Shown in pieces: positions 1 through 13,400 of a stretch of 64,000 nucleotides of DNA (the first letter of the stretch is position 1; the number at the start of each line of letters is the position of its first letter). Below the pieces are notes generated by a model. That model did not search any database. It was not told where the DNA came from and saw only the letters and a list, made by a program, of their open reading frames with translations. The stretch is from Physcomitrium patens (Eukaryota > Streptophyta > Bryopsida > Funariales > Funariaceae): assembly GCF_000002425.4 (NCBI RefSeq), contig NC_037266.1:7691180-7755179 (forward strand), in the 5' to 3' direction. The position numbers and the translations under genes were made by a program.

Positions 1-2
1 CA

Positions 3-1191
3 TACTACCCAAAATTGGTGGACGTAATAAAGGTGAAGAAAGGTCAAGCGATTGTTACCATGCAGTGGATATTGTTGAAACAGATGGAAGCTTTCGGAGG
101 CCGCTCTGCAATATTGAACTCCTCAATAATTGTGAGTGTTAAAATACCCAAAATGGACATTTTTGAATTTGTTACGCATGCTATTGCTTTTCTCCCTAAG
201 GTTGTGTATCTTAAACAGTGATCAGTGCATTAGACCTTTTGAGGATTACCACAATAAAACCAAGAAAAGAAGGATGAACTACTTTGATGTACTGAGCCTT
301 GTTTTGGCAATTACCTAGCAGCAGTTTTAGGCATACAGGACAAGGGATGGGTAGGTCCCTTAATGAAGATGTCTCTTCCCAGTTTCAGGCGCGTTCTATC
401 TATACGCACTACATATTTGGTTTTGCATTAAGTTTTCGTACAGTCTTCATGGCAGATAAATCATACCTCTTAAATAATAGATTCTTTGATAATTGAAATA
501 AGATTCAGCCTTCACTTCTTTGCACTTTGTTCCATTGTTCTCTATGTTACGACTTCCCTCGTTTTTTTTTCTCGTTAGTTTCCAGTTGAGCGAATAGCCA
601 AATCTACTCGGGACTTCTTGTCACATGTTGCTCCAACCTTTTTCATATGGCAATGCAGTGGAAAGACAAAGAAACAGCCAGATCTTCTCAAGTACTCGTG
701 CAGACTAAATTGCAGGTAAGTGTTCTCTATATTCTATCTTGAGCATAATATGTGATTTGAAATCATTTCCTTTTGTGTGCCTTAACTGAACATGGGAGTA
801 ACTGTTCCAATTTAGAAACTTAGTAGTGTTGTCTAAGCGGGTCAGCTTGAAGTGGATGTGATTATTCAGTAAGGAATTCGCTAAAATTCATGTCTTGGTT
901 TGATGTATAATCAGAATAAGACCCGTATCTCCAGCACGAATTTCTCCTCTGCAGTTGACTGCGGAAGAGGAGCCAAGAAGCACAGAAACACAAGACCTTG
1001 GCACTGACGTGATGTCGGTGCTGAGTGGGAAGCCTATTGTAGCTCTAGCATTCGAGAACATGGCAATGTATGTTGATGCTCCCACAGTTGTATTAGCAAG
1101 ACAAGAACATGCCAAGATTAAGGAAGCCCACGGGCTGTTTAGTTGGTTCCCAAGATTCAAATCTCCATCCGTTCCAGCTCCATCAACATAA
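3..1191 (+). CDS. 3' end of an unidentified protein-coding gene (partial)
   Basis: Three phase-0 exons fit together: 3..131 (open from the window edge, donor GTGAGT), 660..716 (acceptor ATGCAG after a T-rich tract, donor GTAAGT) and 955..1191 (acceptor CTGCAG, stop TAA). They give about 140 residues of the C-terminus. The last exon carries the smooth stretch LGTDVMSVLSGKPIVALAFE and ends in a proline/serine-rich tail (SVPAPST). The phase match and good splice sites support a real gene. An alternative reading of the middle exon from an acceptor at 585 is open but does not join in phase with the last exon. I do not recognise the family and assign no function. The 5' part lies outside the window. 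Confidence 0.5.
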
Positions 1192-2185
1192 TTGGCTTTG
1201 CAATGTTTGTGAGGTTATTACACAGTCAGCATGCAACCTCTTCCCAAACTTAAGCAGAGGGCAATCGTGCACAGAAGCCACGAAATGAACATTCATTCTT
1301 GTGACTACTTTCAGATCTTGTAGTTTTATTGTGTGGACCGATGTATGCATCCTACAAATAGTTGTGGGGTGGTGCTACGTTTGGCACCCTTTTGCATTAC
1401 AAAATGATTTTAACCAGCTATTATTGCGCAATATCCCCTTGGTCCGAGATCTTATCTATCACTTATCGTCTGGAAATAATCTTTGATGTCTTGAAATGCT
1501 GGATTCTTCTGTCGAACCAGCACTTGTTTCTGTGTAGTATCAAATGGCGTATGTAGCAGAAACCGTGAGTAGTCGGACGGAACTATTTCTAGTTGGCAAC
1601 TGAAGACAACTGGAGTTTCTTTCCACTTGTGTACCAGTGAAATAAGAAACGTCTATGCAAAACGAAGATTATCTCGCCCCATCAACCAGGTTTTCCTGCA
1701 TGGATCTGCACCACGTAAATTGGAAATTCTTGGGGCTAGATCCACAATGAAACAATTGGACGTCACGATGAAATTCTGCTCTTCTAACTGTGCACAGACC
1801 CACCTGCCTAAGTAGATGAGACTCAGCTGTGTCAAAAGGAGCAGCAGTGTACGCATCTGTCAACGTGGAGCAGTTTGATGAAACTGTGCCAATATTTTGG
1901 TTGGGAAGTGGAAGTGCTGCAGTGGGCCACAACAGTGTTCCTCTTTTAACGCCATTCCAAATGCATGGCGAAACCACTCGTGGACCACCCTAGAGTTTCC
2001 CTATATTAAGAGCATCAAGCTTAGAAAATATGAGTTGGTACCATGTATTGGTGGAAAGCACATGGACCCCACATCATACTTCTTAATTTAAAATGGAAAG
2101 AAATGGTTTTTGGGCCCCACTTCCGCTCTTGATCTTGTTCATCTCAGTGGTGCCTTTGGGAATCCACTTGCCTCGTCTTAGGTAG
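1192..2185. other. 3' UTR and intergenic spacer
   Basis: No exon set or repeat is evident. Base composition is genic (moderate GC). Presumably it holds the 3' UTR of the gene at the left edge. Short ORFs on both strands around 1.65-1.98 kb overlap each other antisense and show no recognisable family. Confidence 0.4.
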
Positions 2186-2204
2186 CAGGTTTAGGGTTTA
2201 GGGT
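2186..2204 (+). repeat. Interstitial telomere-like repeat, left arm of inverted pair
   Basis: CAGGTTTAGGGTTTAGGGT contains two TTTAGGG units of the Arabidopsis-type telomere. Its exact reverse complement lies at 7169..7187. Base composition changes abruptly just after it, from genic to very AT-rich. Confidence 0.75.
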
Positions 2205-3717
2205 GAGGCCGCCTATAGTCAAATCATGTCACCTTGTCTCGCCTCTAGTCACAATTTTAATATTTTGTGGGATGATTCTGGCTATGTCATTATTTACAAT
2301 TACGAAATCAAATTCTATATTTATTAATAGTTTGGTCCTTGCAAAAATACAAATTGTGGAAGAAGCAAAGCAATTAAGTCTGTTTGACATAATGAATATT
2401 CTACAATCTCATGTTGAGGTAGTGTCAAGTGTTCTGTTGTGTCAATCCAAGTTCTTTGAGATTAACAACCTTTTGAGGTATAAATTATTCACCTGTATTC
2501 TTTGATTATTATGTAATAGGGAATACTACAAAAAGGCAGTGGTCAAGTTGTAATACTACAAAAACAGTGTAAATTTAAATAAAGAGTTTAATACCTTAGC
2601 TTGCATCAAAGAAGTAAGTTCATGATTGTCACTTCATGGCTCTCATTACTCTAAATTTTTAAACACATGTTATCTAAATATGAATGTGAACATTATCTCT
2701 TCTAGGATTTAAAAACATTATCACAAACATGTTGCACATATTTCAATATTGCAAAAATGCATTTAAAGTTGATAATTTAGAACAAATAGAAGACAACATC
2801 AACCTCTTTGGCACAACTTTAGAAAACAATACGATTTTTTGCATGATGCCACCAATAATATTATATTTGAAGTCATTGATGTTTTTTTTTTTTTTTTTTT
2901 TGTATAATATAGAGATCAAGGATGATGAAAATTTGCTCAAAGATAATAGTTTTTTATACCCATGAACAGTGCAAAACAAGTATGGTGAACCAAAGTCTCA
3001 TTTGGCCAAATTATTTTTTCATAATTAATATCAAATTCTTGGTCTAGAAAGAGATGTTTTGAATGCCTGCAAACGTTTCTAGAATCTTTTTTTATAGGAT
3101 TTCGGAAAGTATTAAAAACTATCTTATTTTTAGAAAAAACATATCATTAAGAAATAATTTGTAGTTAAATTTTAATTAGTTGTAGCATTGTTTAAATTTG
3201 GACAATATAACAATAGTTATTCACAATAATATATTACAGAGTTATTTGGAATTTGTACTATGACAATAATCATGTTTAAAAATTGCATTATGGTTGTAAT
3301 TTTATTATTCAAAAAACAACTAATATAATGGTCTGTGACAATGCAGTAGTGTTCAATTGCAACAAATTTTAATATGATTGGTAGATTTCTATGAGTAGTT
3401 AGCATTGTGGATGGTATGTGCATTGTGCATGCTTACAGACCCATTTAACATAACAAGGATTACCATTGCAAAATACAAATCTACATGTAAATTATTATCT
3501 ATTATTATAGGATATGATAACATTGAAAAATTATTATATACTCATTTTTTATTTTTAAAATATATTTAAAATTAATACACTTATTATTAAAATTTAAACA
3601 AAAAATAAAATGAAAGAAAATAAAAAAATACATTATTTATTTAATAAAATTAAATAATTCTATGATAATAATTATTCAGTATAAAATTATAATGTAATAT
3701 AAATAAATTTATTCTTA

Positions 3718-3724
<7 letters not shown>

Positions 3725-3752
<28 letters not shown>

Positions 3753-3771
3753 TGTGTGTGTGTGTGTGTGT
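3725..3771. repeat. (TATG)n followed by (TG)n microsatellite
   Basis: Eight or so TATG units run directly into a TG dinucleotide tract, visible by eye. Confidence 0.95.
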
Positions 3772-4087
3772 ACTATTCATGCTTGAGGTCTTTCTACTCA
3801 TATTTTAGTGATAAATATTGTACTCTTTTTACAAATTTGTTTTCATTGCATAGCTAGTTGTTGTTATAAAGATCTATTATTTTTTCATGATTAATCTATT
3901 TTGAGTTTCTTGCAAACTTTCTTATAAGTTGAGTAATTTTTCCACAAATTATTATTATTCTCATGTATTAAAATTTAAAGTTTTATAATTTATTTTTCTT
4001 ATTTTTCTTATGAGATAAAGGTATACTAGTAGGAATTGAATTTAGAAGAGAAATAAGAGAAGAAAATTTAGAGGCCTGAGATTCTAT

Positions 4088-4119
4088 AAGTTTTTTTTTT
4101 TTTTTTTTTTTTTTTTTTG
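4088..4119. repeat. Poly(T) tract of about 30 nt
   Basis: Uninterrupted T homopolymer inside the AT-rich segment. A shorter one (about 20 T) is at 2881..2901. Confidence 0.95.
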
Positions 4120-7100
4120 GTATTTTTTTTTAAAGTTATTTGTGAAGCATTAGAGATAGGAGAAGGAGATACAAGAAAAGATTGTGGAATCAACTAAAGA
4201 CTGTAAATTGTAATGCTATCAACTACATCTTCTAAATTTGTTTTATAATGAGATGCATTAATGGCTTATCTACTATAAATATTTATAAATAAGGGTAATA
4301 TTTAAATATAGACAACATTTTTTTAAATAGAGATATGTTTTGGAAGCAATTGTGAACATGGTTTTTGTAAAAAAGAATTGATTTATATTTAGTCCATTGA
4401 ACTTATAAGTATAAAGATAAAAGTAACTTTTTAATCTATATTGTAAATTTCTTTAATTAAAAATTATTTATAATTTTTAGTGTAAATTAATAAGTACAAT
4501 CCTCAAAAAAAAAGGAAAGAAGAAGGAAAAAACAAATGAAAGAAAGAAAGTCAAAAAATACACACTCTAATAAAATTTTATTCTTTATTTACTTGGTTTT
4601 AGAATTTTAGATTTTAGAATTTTATATTTATGTAAATTATTCTTTTATCTTTCCAATGAAGTAAAAACATATGAATTTAATTATAATGAATAAGTTATAA
4701 AGGTTTAAAAATGTGAAATATTTTTTTTTAAAGTTAAGATAATAGATTTTCGGTCAAAAATAACTTACTTAAGAAGTTAAAGAATTGAGTCTCACTAAGG
4801 CAAACAAAGTGTTGTGTAAGGTGTACTATAGGGACCACAAGACTTTAGTCTTATCTTCCTATCTACATCCAAGGTACTACAATCCATGTAAGACCTATAT
4901 ACTGTCTTTCCCAAAAGTACTACTCTAGTTGCTAGTCACTATGATTAATACAAGCAAAACATGTTTTCTAAAATTTTAACTATACTACAATCTTTAAAAT
5001 TATCCAATGAATATATGAATCATACAAGGCCTTCAAATCTTGCTCCAACTCTTTGTAATGGCCTCCCAAAGTGGTAAAATTATTTTTACCAAAATTTTCA
5101 AAATATATTCTAAATGTTCCTATAGAAATTCTTCATAAATTCCAAAAAATCCTATAATATTTTGGAGATATTAATATCAATTTAAGACTGATTATTCTAA
5201 CTTGGTGATTTTTTTATAAAAATAAAATCAATTTAAATTAACTAAAAATTCTATTTAACTACATAAATTATTAAAAAAATAATGAGACTCTTCTTCATAT
5301 CTTTATTTTTATCTACTAATTTATATTTATAATTTTTTAGTAAATAATATATATAAATAGAAGAAAAAATTAGAAATTATTTTTAATAAATAAATATTGA
5401 TTATCACAATTGAAATATATATTTAAAAAAACCAAGATAATTACCTTAAAGACTAACTAAGTTTCTATTTTATATTTTTTTTCCTAAAAAGACTCTTATA
5501 ACTTATAAGACCTTGTACATTCTAATAAATATTTAAATGATTAAATAGATTTTTATTCTTAATTTTTTTAATCTAAATAAATTTTAAAAAATATTTTTAG
5601 CAAATCCACCAATTAAAATATATTGGTAAGACTTACAACAAGCTACTACACTAGAATAGCAATAAGACCAAAAATTATAGCATAAACCAACACATGACTT
5701 GGATTAAATACTTAAATTATTGACATACAAATCAAACCCAACAAAGTAAGGTCTAGCTATCATTGATATAAAAAGAAAAATAAGAGTTAATCAAATTAAA
5801 ACATATTGCATATGCCAACTCTATTTGCAATATCACAATTGACTATACAATTCCAATTAAAGCACCATAGTCAATTGTTCCAATCTTGATTTCAATACTA
5901 TAGTCAATTATTCTAACATTGATTGCAACAACTTGATTGAAGTCAAAGTTACAACACCATTGTGGCTATAAGATTTTAATTTGCATTTTTCTTCATGCTT
6001 TGCATTAGTACATTTTTTTAAAAAAAATAGCATTTTTGCCAAAGCTTCAATAGATATCAATCTAATTCCAATCAAAGGAATTGAAGATAATATAATCCAC
6101 TATCACTTGATTAGCAAATGAATATTTTCTACTAAAAATTTAATTAAAAATCTTTCTTATAGATAGACTATAACATTGCACTATCATTGCAGATACTCTA
6201 AAAATGTGATATGTGATTGATTGATTTTTTTGAAATATTCTAATTTTTTTATTTTTGCAATCATAAATGAAATATTACTTGCAATTTAATCAATCAAGAA
6301 ATTGATTAAAATTAATGGTCACCATTTAATAGTTGGAATTTATACAATGAAGACAAATATCAATTTACTTTTATAAAAAGTAGATATGTTTGAATCTTTT
6401 TAAAAAATGAAATAATATTGGTTATTATGATATATTTTTAAATAAATATGATAACAATAAAGAGACCCTGTATAAGTCTTCATTAGTAATAGTGTTGTAT
6501 TGATTTTGCTATTATAAGATCAAAGTGTATCAAATTGACATAATATAGACATTTGAAATCATTGCAAGGAAATTGTGCTATTTATAAATCAAGTTATGAA
6601 TTTATTCTTACATGAGACAATTAATATTAAATATATAACTTTGGAACATTTAAAATTACATGAGTGTGGTATTGTTAATGCAACTCTTATACATACATTA
6701 TAGCACATTAGTGCATAATAATAATAATAATTATTTTTAAATTAAAAGATTGAGATTATTTAACACAATAATCATATGACATGATTAAGTCATATGGTTA
6801 TTTTGAAGAAGGGTTGCCCCGATCATGGCATGGCTACGATGCAAAAACAAGTGCCAGAAAACAAGCAGAATTAGGGTTTTGGAGAGATTGTCAAGTTTAA
6901 TCATAGGTTTTCATTGCTGTATTATGAGATTGACAAGTTTAATCATTCATCTTCAGATGCTTTGTTCCTTGGTCTTCTATCAATAACCCAATTTTGTGGC
7001 TTTTTAGTTTTTATTGCAATGTGTGTAGGCATTTATATGTATTTTTTAAAATCTTTGATTATGGTATACATACATACATACATACTCTTGTGTCTTAGAT

Positions 7101-7168
7101 AATGAAACTTAAATTTGTATTGACTCTTAGTTTACATGTTGGGGTGTTTTTAAGAAGGGCCAAAAATA

Positions 7169-7187
7169 ACCCTAAACCCTAAACCTG
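7169..7187 (-). repeat. Interstitial telomere-like repeat, right arm of inverted pair
   Basis: ACCCTAAACCCTAAACCTG is the exact reverse complement of the repeat at 2186..2204. It contains AACCCTAA telo-box cores, which in plant promoters are known cis-elements. It lies about 475 bp upstream of the start codon of the kinase-like gene at 7663, so it could be a promoter element rather than a transposon end. Confidence 0.75.
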
Positions 7188-7662
7188 GTCAGGGCAACCG
7201 GTTTCTGCATGTTACACTTGGTTGCTGCAGTTTGTGAGAAAGAGGATCCATTTCCAGCGCTGTTTGAAGATTCGTCGTTGCGAACCTTGATGGGTTTGCT
7301 GATATTTTGAAGTTGGATACAGTGGCTTTGCTGTCATCACTGACGAGTTCATCGTCCAGGATTGCGACAGGAATTGTAGCACAGGAATTGCATCCCATAC
7401 TTCGTAGATCAGTGAATATTGCCCTGCGTCCGTCCTGCATTATCTCATCGAGAGGCTCACCGAAGGTGGGGTCTGTTGAGTAGTTTTGTGCGGATGTATT
7501 GGCACTTGTTTAACTTTGTGCGCAGCGTTGCCATTGTTTCTGTCTTCGATTTTTTTGGAATATCTTGGAAGGGTGAATTCGAGAACGATTCTTGTCGAGT
7601 TCCGGCGTTCCGGTAGAGAGTCCTAGTTGAGAACTTTGAGATCTTTGGGTGTGAAGAGGGTC
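7188..7662 (+). promoter_or_regulatory. Probable promoter/5' leader of the ATP-cone/P-loop kinase gene
   Basis: Genic-composition stretch between the telo-box repeat and the ATG at 7663. No TATA box or transcription start could be fixed. Short ORFs here overlap on both strands and look like shadows. Confidence 0.3.
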
Positions 7663-10600
7663 ATGGCGTCTGGTTCTTATGGTGTGGCGATGATGGAGAA
7701 GATCGAAGAATTGACTGCAGCAGTTGGAAGTGCCGAGATTCCCTCCGCTGTGTCTCAGGGGAGCAGATCTCAGCCCACCCGAGGGACGGCTTCCAAGTAC
7801 GATTTCGTCAAAGTTGGTTTCGTTTCCTTGCTCCTCTCGAAGACTCTCAAATGCCGTCAGTGTGTCGACAATTATCAACTTGCGATCATCACTTCATGTC
7901 AAATCCATGTCAGAATTTGTCCAGAATGGTTGCAACTGAAAGTCTCTGGAACGAGAATCTTAAGTTTGGATTGTGGTAGTGTGAATCGTCTAGTTCCTGT
8001 CAATTGAAAGCTTACCGAGAGCAAGAATGGCTTGTTGCATCCGGGATGCAGGTGAAGGTGTGGTTGGGGGCCAACGCAGATCACTACTACATTTTGTCTC
8101 GATTTTTGATCAGTCGCATGCTGCTGGTTACCAAGGTGAGTCACCTTTCCTAGCATCTCTTCCAATTTGATTAACAATTGCCTGAGATAAGCCTTCTGTT
8201 TCATATTATGAGTCTCGAAGTCTGAATAATTTATGATTTGGGACGTTTGGTACGCGATGCATCGCATTTTTCTGATCTCTACTTTCCTGTGGAGTACTTA
8301 GAATATTAGGGTTAATTCTGTTTCAGATTCCAAACCACGCCGCCATCAAAATTTCTCTTGAGCTGAAGAAGCTGCTCATCGACAATAGCTTGCTCGATGT
8401 GTAAGACCCTCGTATATCATGATCAGCCACTGCGTTTTTTTAATTATGTGACGGTTTATATGGTATCTTTGTGCTATCAAGTGAGTTCTTTTGTTTTACT
8501 GCACTGGTTCGGATTTACAGTAGATCCCAAAATGTAGATCGTCCTCTAATGTGGACGAATTCTGGGCATACACAGCTCGCAGTCAGACCTGGAGGCAAAT
8601 TTATTCAAGGTACAGCACACTCTTACATGTGCTTGATTGAGAATGTAAGTTTTGAACAATAGGTGTTGTGGATCTATCCCTTGAAGAAACGCATTGTTTG
8701 TTTCTGTATCAGGTTTGTCTTGTTTGACTCAAGGCTGTCTTTCCGAGTTGTTTCTAAAGAAGCATGTTGCTGGATACAGCTGATGGAGCGACGTGGCTAT
8801 GGCGCAGAATACATCGAGCGCTACAAAATGATGACCAGGTTAATACCACACCTCTAACTTGGATGTCAAGTACGAAAACATTCATCTGATTTCTTCATAT
8901 GAATCCAGTTTCCAGTGAAGACAGTGTAGTGTTTAAAACGATCAGCCCAGGCACTGCTGTATTCTAGAGCTTAATGGCTGCATGCGAATTCTTGCACTAA
9001 TTACGAATGGTACGGTATTTAACGACGACGATCTCTTGTGCATCAGGTTCCATCACCAACGAACGCCACTGATTATTATTGTGTGTGGTACTGCGTGTGT
9101 TGGAAAGTCCACCCTCGCCACTCAACTTGCCCAGCGCCTCAATTTACCGAACGTTTTGCAGGTTCATTCGTCGTACTAGAAGCCTTGACATGAACTTAGT
9201 AGAACCCGTTGTCATTCTCTTACTCTTGGAATTTGTTGGTTTTCTCTTCTGACACTTTTGAATGGTTTTTGAGCTCGAAGACAGACATGGTCTACGAGTT
9301 ACTGCGCACATCGACAGAGTAATCGAACACGTCCCTTACATTCTTGTTGCAAACCATTCAACTTTGGTTCTTTAGCTCGTTTTATTTCCATATTTACGAA
9401 GGTTCTTGATTTTGTATGCTTCTGATTTTTTAACTTGTGTCTTGAGAAGTTCCTTGAACATCGCTCCACTTTCATCAACTCCTCTCTGGGCTCGAGATTT
9501 CGCATCTTCAGAGGAGCTTATTAGAGAGTTTTGTCGTGAATGTCGTATCGTTCGCAAAGGTTTGCTATCCATGCTAGATTCTCCTTTATTTATTTCGTCT
9601 CTAGTCGTTCTTCTTATGTCTATCAAATGGTTATTATGTAAGTAAATAAAATGTTTGTATGTATCTAACCCGCACGTTTCTCTTGACAAAGTTTAGATGT
9701 CAATTATGTTGTCTTAGAAATGTTTGGAGCTATTGAGACCATAATCTTGAGATGTTTGGGTTGCTAGGACTCGATGGTGATCTGAAGAAGGCAATGAAAG
9801 ATGGGAAGCCAGTCATTATCGAGGTTGAAATTTTGAACTTGTGCAGCGCGTTAGAATGTATGACTCATAGGATTAATACAATATCCTAATATCATGATAC
9901 CCTTTCACCCTTTGGTTAGATTTCTTAGCTGGTGTGGTTGTAGATCCTCTGATTTAAATTCCAAATTCTCTTGCTTGACATTTGAATTGTTGAGCTTTTT
10001 ATGTGGTTTGATTCACAGAGAATGGGAGAACTCGCATACTCAGAAGCTTTGATTGAATCTTTGAAGGAACTTGACATCTTTTATTGACAATAGCTTGGTG
10101 TGGAAGCAGGGTCTTCATTTGGATCCATCCATCTATCTTATGAATGAAGAAAGTGGGGGGTTTGGAAGTGGTGTTGTGCAAATGAAGGCTTTACCTTCCG
10201 CGGCGGATACAGTGACCGTTGCTGGAATCGAAAAAGATGGTAAACTGATTTGCGCCACAATCTGTCACACAATGTTTCTCCAAATTGTCAGTATTTACTC
10301 ATATTCTAGATGCCATTGTTGAATATTCGTCATTTTCTTCTAGTATTTGTGGTATATCAAGTCTGATGCACAGCAATAGTGTTGACAGTAACAAAATGTC
10401 TGTCGTATGTTTGGTGAATATGCAGGAGCAACCAGTGACGCTGTGATGAATAAAGAAATATCAAAAGAACCAATCAAGTGGACGCCACCTAAGTGCATTT
10501 TTGTTCCCATCGTGCTTAAAATGGCTGATGTAGATCACCGGGTATTTGACATGGCAACTAGATTGAGATTTAACCCTTCCAACAGTAAGAGATTTCATGG

Positions 10601-11667
10601 TTTCAGTGGAAGTAGCTTCTATATGCAATTTAACAGTTTTTTTATTTCGTTCGAACTTACACCTTATGCCAATTTAGTACTGGTTTCGTTTCAAAACCTA
10701 ATGTCTTTCTAAAAGCAAACCTGGTCTTGAAGCGTTGCCGTACTTGGTCTTTTTGATTATGCAGACCTTGCTGGAGGAATGGATTTCTGCACGTGCAGCA
10801 GATACCGAAACCAGTGTTTCAAAAGAGGTAGTTGTTTTTAGTTCCACTCTTCAAAGTCATTCGTATGTTCTATTATGTAGTGAATTATTGGCATTTACAC
10901 CTGAATCTGTTCTGTCGATTTACCTCGTAGGAATTCAGTTTGTGAACAGATTTTACTAAAAATGATGTTCTCCTGGGAAACTGGGTGATAGATTCTTTAC
11001 TCTCCTGATTCCATGGGTTTCTTGCAGGACAAAGAGGCTCTGATTAAAAGGCTTCAAACCATTGAGGACTATCTAACATCGTTTGAATCACAGGTATCAA
11101 TTGCAATAGCCTTCCATTTTCCTATGGAACAATATTCGATTCGATAGTTGTGAACAATAAACCGTTGTCTCATTCCTGAATCTTGCAGACAAAGGTCTCA
11201 CCATTTGCTACTTAGGTCCGTCTGATTGTTATTCACACCTGCTAATGTAAGGTTTGTGCTTCCGGGCTACATCAGGGACTGACTGTTGTGAACTTATCTG
11301 CCACAACTTTCCCACAAACACTTGATTGGATGCACAGCTATCTCTTAGAGGTATATAACTTGATGGCGTTCAGTTATTGATGTTTTCCTGACTTCGATTA
11401 AGCCGCTTTTTATCAGAAGCAGAAAATAAAAATATTGAGGAATGTCACTTAGTTATATATCTTACTTACTAGTCTTGTTTGTTGCATCTGATTTGTTGCA
11501 GAATCTGCTTTTCATATACCCCTGGATTATTGTGAGTGACTTTGATGTCTATTTTGGCTTGGTATATAGATTTCTATGAGGAGTTTACTGATCATGAGCA
11601 TGTTTGTGTTTATGTGCAGTGTATTAAGCAAGGATCTACCCAACCTTGTTCACGAGCTGGTTCTTAA
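7663..11667 (+). CDS. ATP-cone plus P-loop kinase-like protein (2-phosphoglycerate kinase / LPA1-like)
   Basis: Fourteen exons join in one frame (about 409 aa): 7663-7812, 8052-8135, 8327-8400, 8734-8838, 9047-9161, 9281-9318, 9450-9559, 9768-9823, 10110-10239, 10426-10541, 10765-10827, 11028-11093, 11276-11350, 11620-11667 (stop TAA). Residues about 45-137 resemble the ATP-cone that precedes the kinase domain in archaeal 2-phosphoglycerate kinases (ADHYYILSRFLISRMLLVTK, then LELKKLLIDNSLLDV). A Walker A loop GTACVGKST is at about 152-160, followed by NLPNVLQ-TDMVYELLRTST, REFCRECRIVRKG, KPVIIE, GLHLDPSIYLM and VPIVLKMAD, a conserved plant set related to LPA1 (low phytic acid 1) proteins. Role inferred from the family: kinase-like protein linked to inositol phosphate/phytate metabolism; substrate unproven. 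The start of exon 4 (8734 or 8780) is the weakest boundary, and about 12 family residues there look diverged. The start is the first in-frame ATG before the family block. Confidence 0.85.
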
Positions 11668-13400
11668 TCCAAGTGCTAAATGTACTTTCCACACTTTCAC
11701 ATGTATATATGGTCAGCCAGCACATCACTTTGAAGCACTTAGAGACTGTCCTCAAAACGCGAGGTTTATGACAGGGATGATTATAGCATAACAAAAACTA
11801 ACTGTTTTATCCAACCAAGAGTAAATATCTCATAAATAGCAAAGATGCCCATACTTAATCTTTTTTATGCAAGCAATTGAGTGAGTCAACCTTAGACAAC
11901 TTTGTTTTCTTTTCATTTGAAATTGCAAATGTTTGTATTGTTTCATATTGAGGCATAATCGTGAAAAATGACTCAAAGAAATAATAATTTATTTATTATT
12001 ATTCTCAAAAATAAACAAAACGATGTTTCCATACAAATTAACTTGGTCGACTTATCTTTTTCTATTTAAATACATAATATGATCAAGAAACAAATTTGAA
12101 AACTAAGAGGCAATTGAGAAAAATAGAGACTAGGTTATCAATAAATAAGATAACTTTGGCTGGTTTAAAAATCAAAGTTCAAGGTTTTTATTCTACAACT
12201 GAGGGTGATAAATTTAAGTGTAATTTAAGCGTGATGAGTATGATGAGTGCAAATGAAGATATGTATAGTAAAATAATATATATCGTATATAATAAACTCA
12301 ATTATATGTTGATATTTGGACTGAAACTTGGAATCTTGACCATGTAAGGTCTTGGTCTGATCATGCAATTCATAGTGTTTACTCTTTGGAATCTTCCAAT
12401 TAAATATCCAACAAAGGTCCTTATTCTTGTTTATTGTTTCTTGAGGCTCAAGAAGCAATCAACAAGGACAAAACCTTTTTCTTAAATGTAGATGAGAATC
12501 TAGTTGTAATGTTCATCTTTCATACGTGGGTTTGGGAGTAATTTTGCAAAAGCGGAGTTTATTGCTTAATATATTAATAAATCCTAGTAAAATAAAATAA
12601 AATGTATTACCTATTTAAAGCAACTAAAATTTACATTTTGATATTTATCAAAACTGAGAGTTTTACTTTGTGAGAAATAACCATTTTAAGATTACATCTG
12701 GTGTGATGTTTTCACAATTTATTATTTAAGATTCACTTGTAGGAATTAAAATAAACTAAAATTTTATCTTATTGATTGAAACTTATAGCATGCACATGAA
12801 TCTTTCTTATTAAAATCATACTTGACTAGAAAAAACGCAACAAAAATTGATGAGTAAATAAAATATTTACAAAAAAAAATTTAATATATCAATAAATAAA
12901 AATAGTTAACGCATTTGTGATAAAGTTATAAGATGATTAGTTGTAATCTATTATAGTAATGAAAGAATGCTTTTCTTTAATAATTTTCTATTTGAAGCAG
13001 TTGAAAACATCAGTACAATTCCTGTTGTAGTTTATCATATACAGTAATACTGCACAGTAAGTATGTGTATATATAAGTTGAAATATTAAAAGAGCCCAAA
13101 AGTAGCTTTTTTGTAAAAAGTTTCAAATGTAACTTTTTTGTAAGAGGGGAAAAGAAAAGAAAAGAAAAGAAAAGAAATGTATCAACCACCAAAAGTCATG
13201 ATAAACTTTTTAGAATAATATTTCTTTTACTCATAACAATGACATCATTGAGTCGCAACAGTATGCAATAGGGGAAAAGAAAAGAAAAGAAAAGAAAAGG
13301 AAAAAAGAAAATTAGAGTAAAAGAAAAGTAGGAATAACATATGGTCGAGCATGCTTCTCCTTGACTACGCCACGCGGCCAACATGGCAATGCGGCTCATT
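11668..13400. other. AT-rich intergenic spacer
   Basis: No convincing gene. It contains two (AAAAG)n microsatellites at about 13147..13177 and 13271..13300. An open stretch at 12096..12347 has no family resemblance and biased AT composition. Confidence 0.5.
13147..13300. repeat. Two (AAAAG)n microsatellite tracts
   Basis: A-rich pentanucleotide tracts at about 13147-13177 and 13271-13300, separated by unique sequence. Confidence 0.9.

Larger units (their letters stand above)
2205..7168. other. 5-kb AT-rich non-coding segment between inverted telomere-like repeats
   Basis: About 5 kb of AT-rich sequence without recognisable coding capacity. It holds long T tracts near 2881 and 4090 and a (TATG)n/(TG)n microsatellite at 3725..3771. 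It could be a decayed non-autonomous DNA transposon delimited by the inverted repeats, or an AT-rich spacer with incidental telomere-like boxes. No clear target-site duplication flanks it. Confidence 0.4.
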
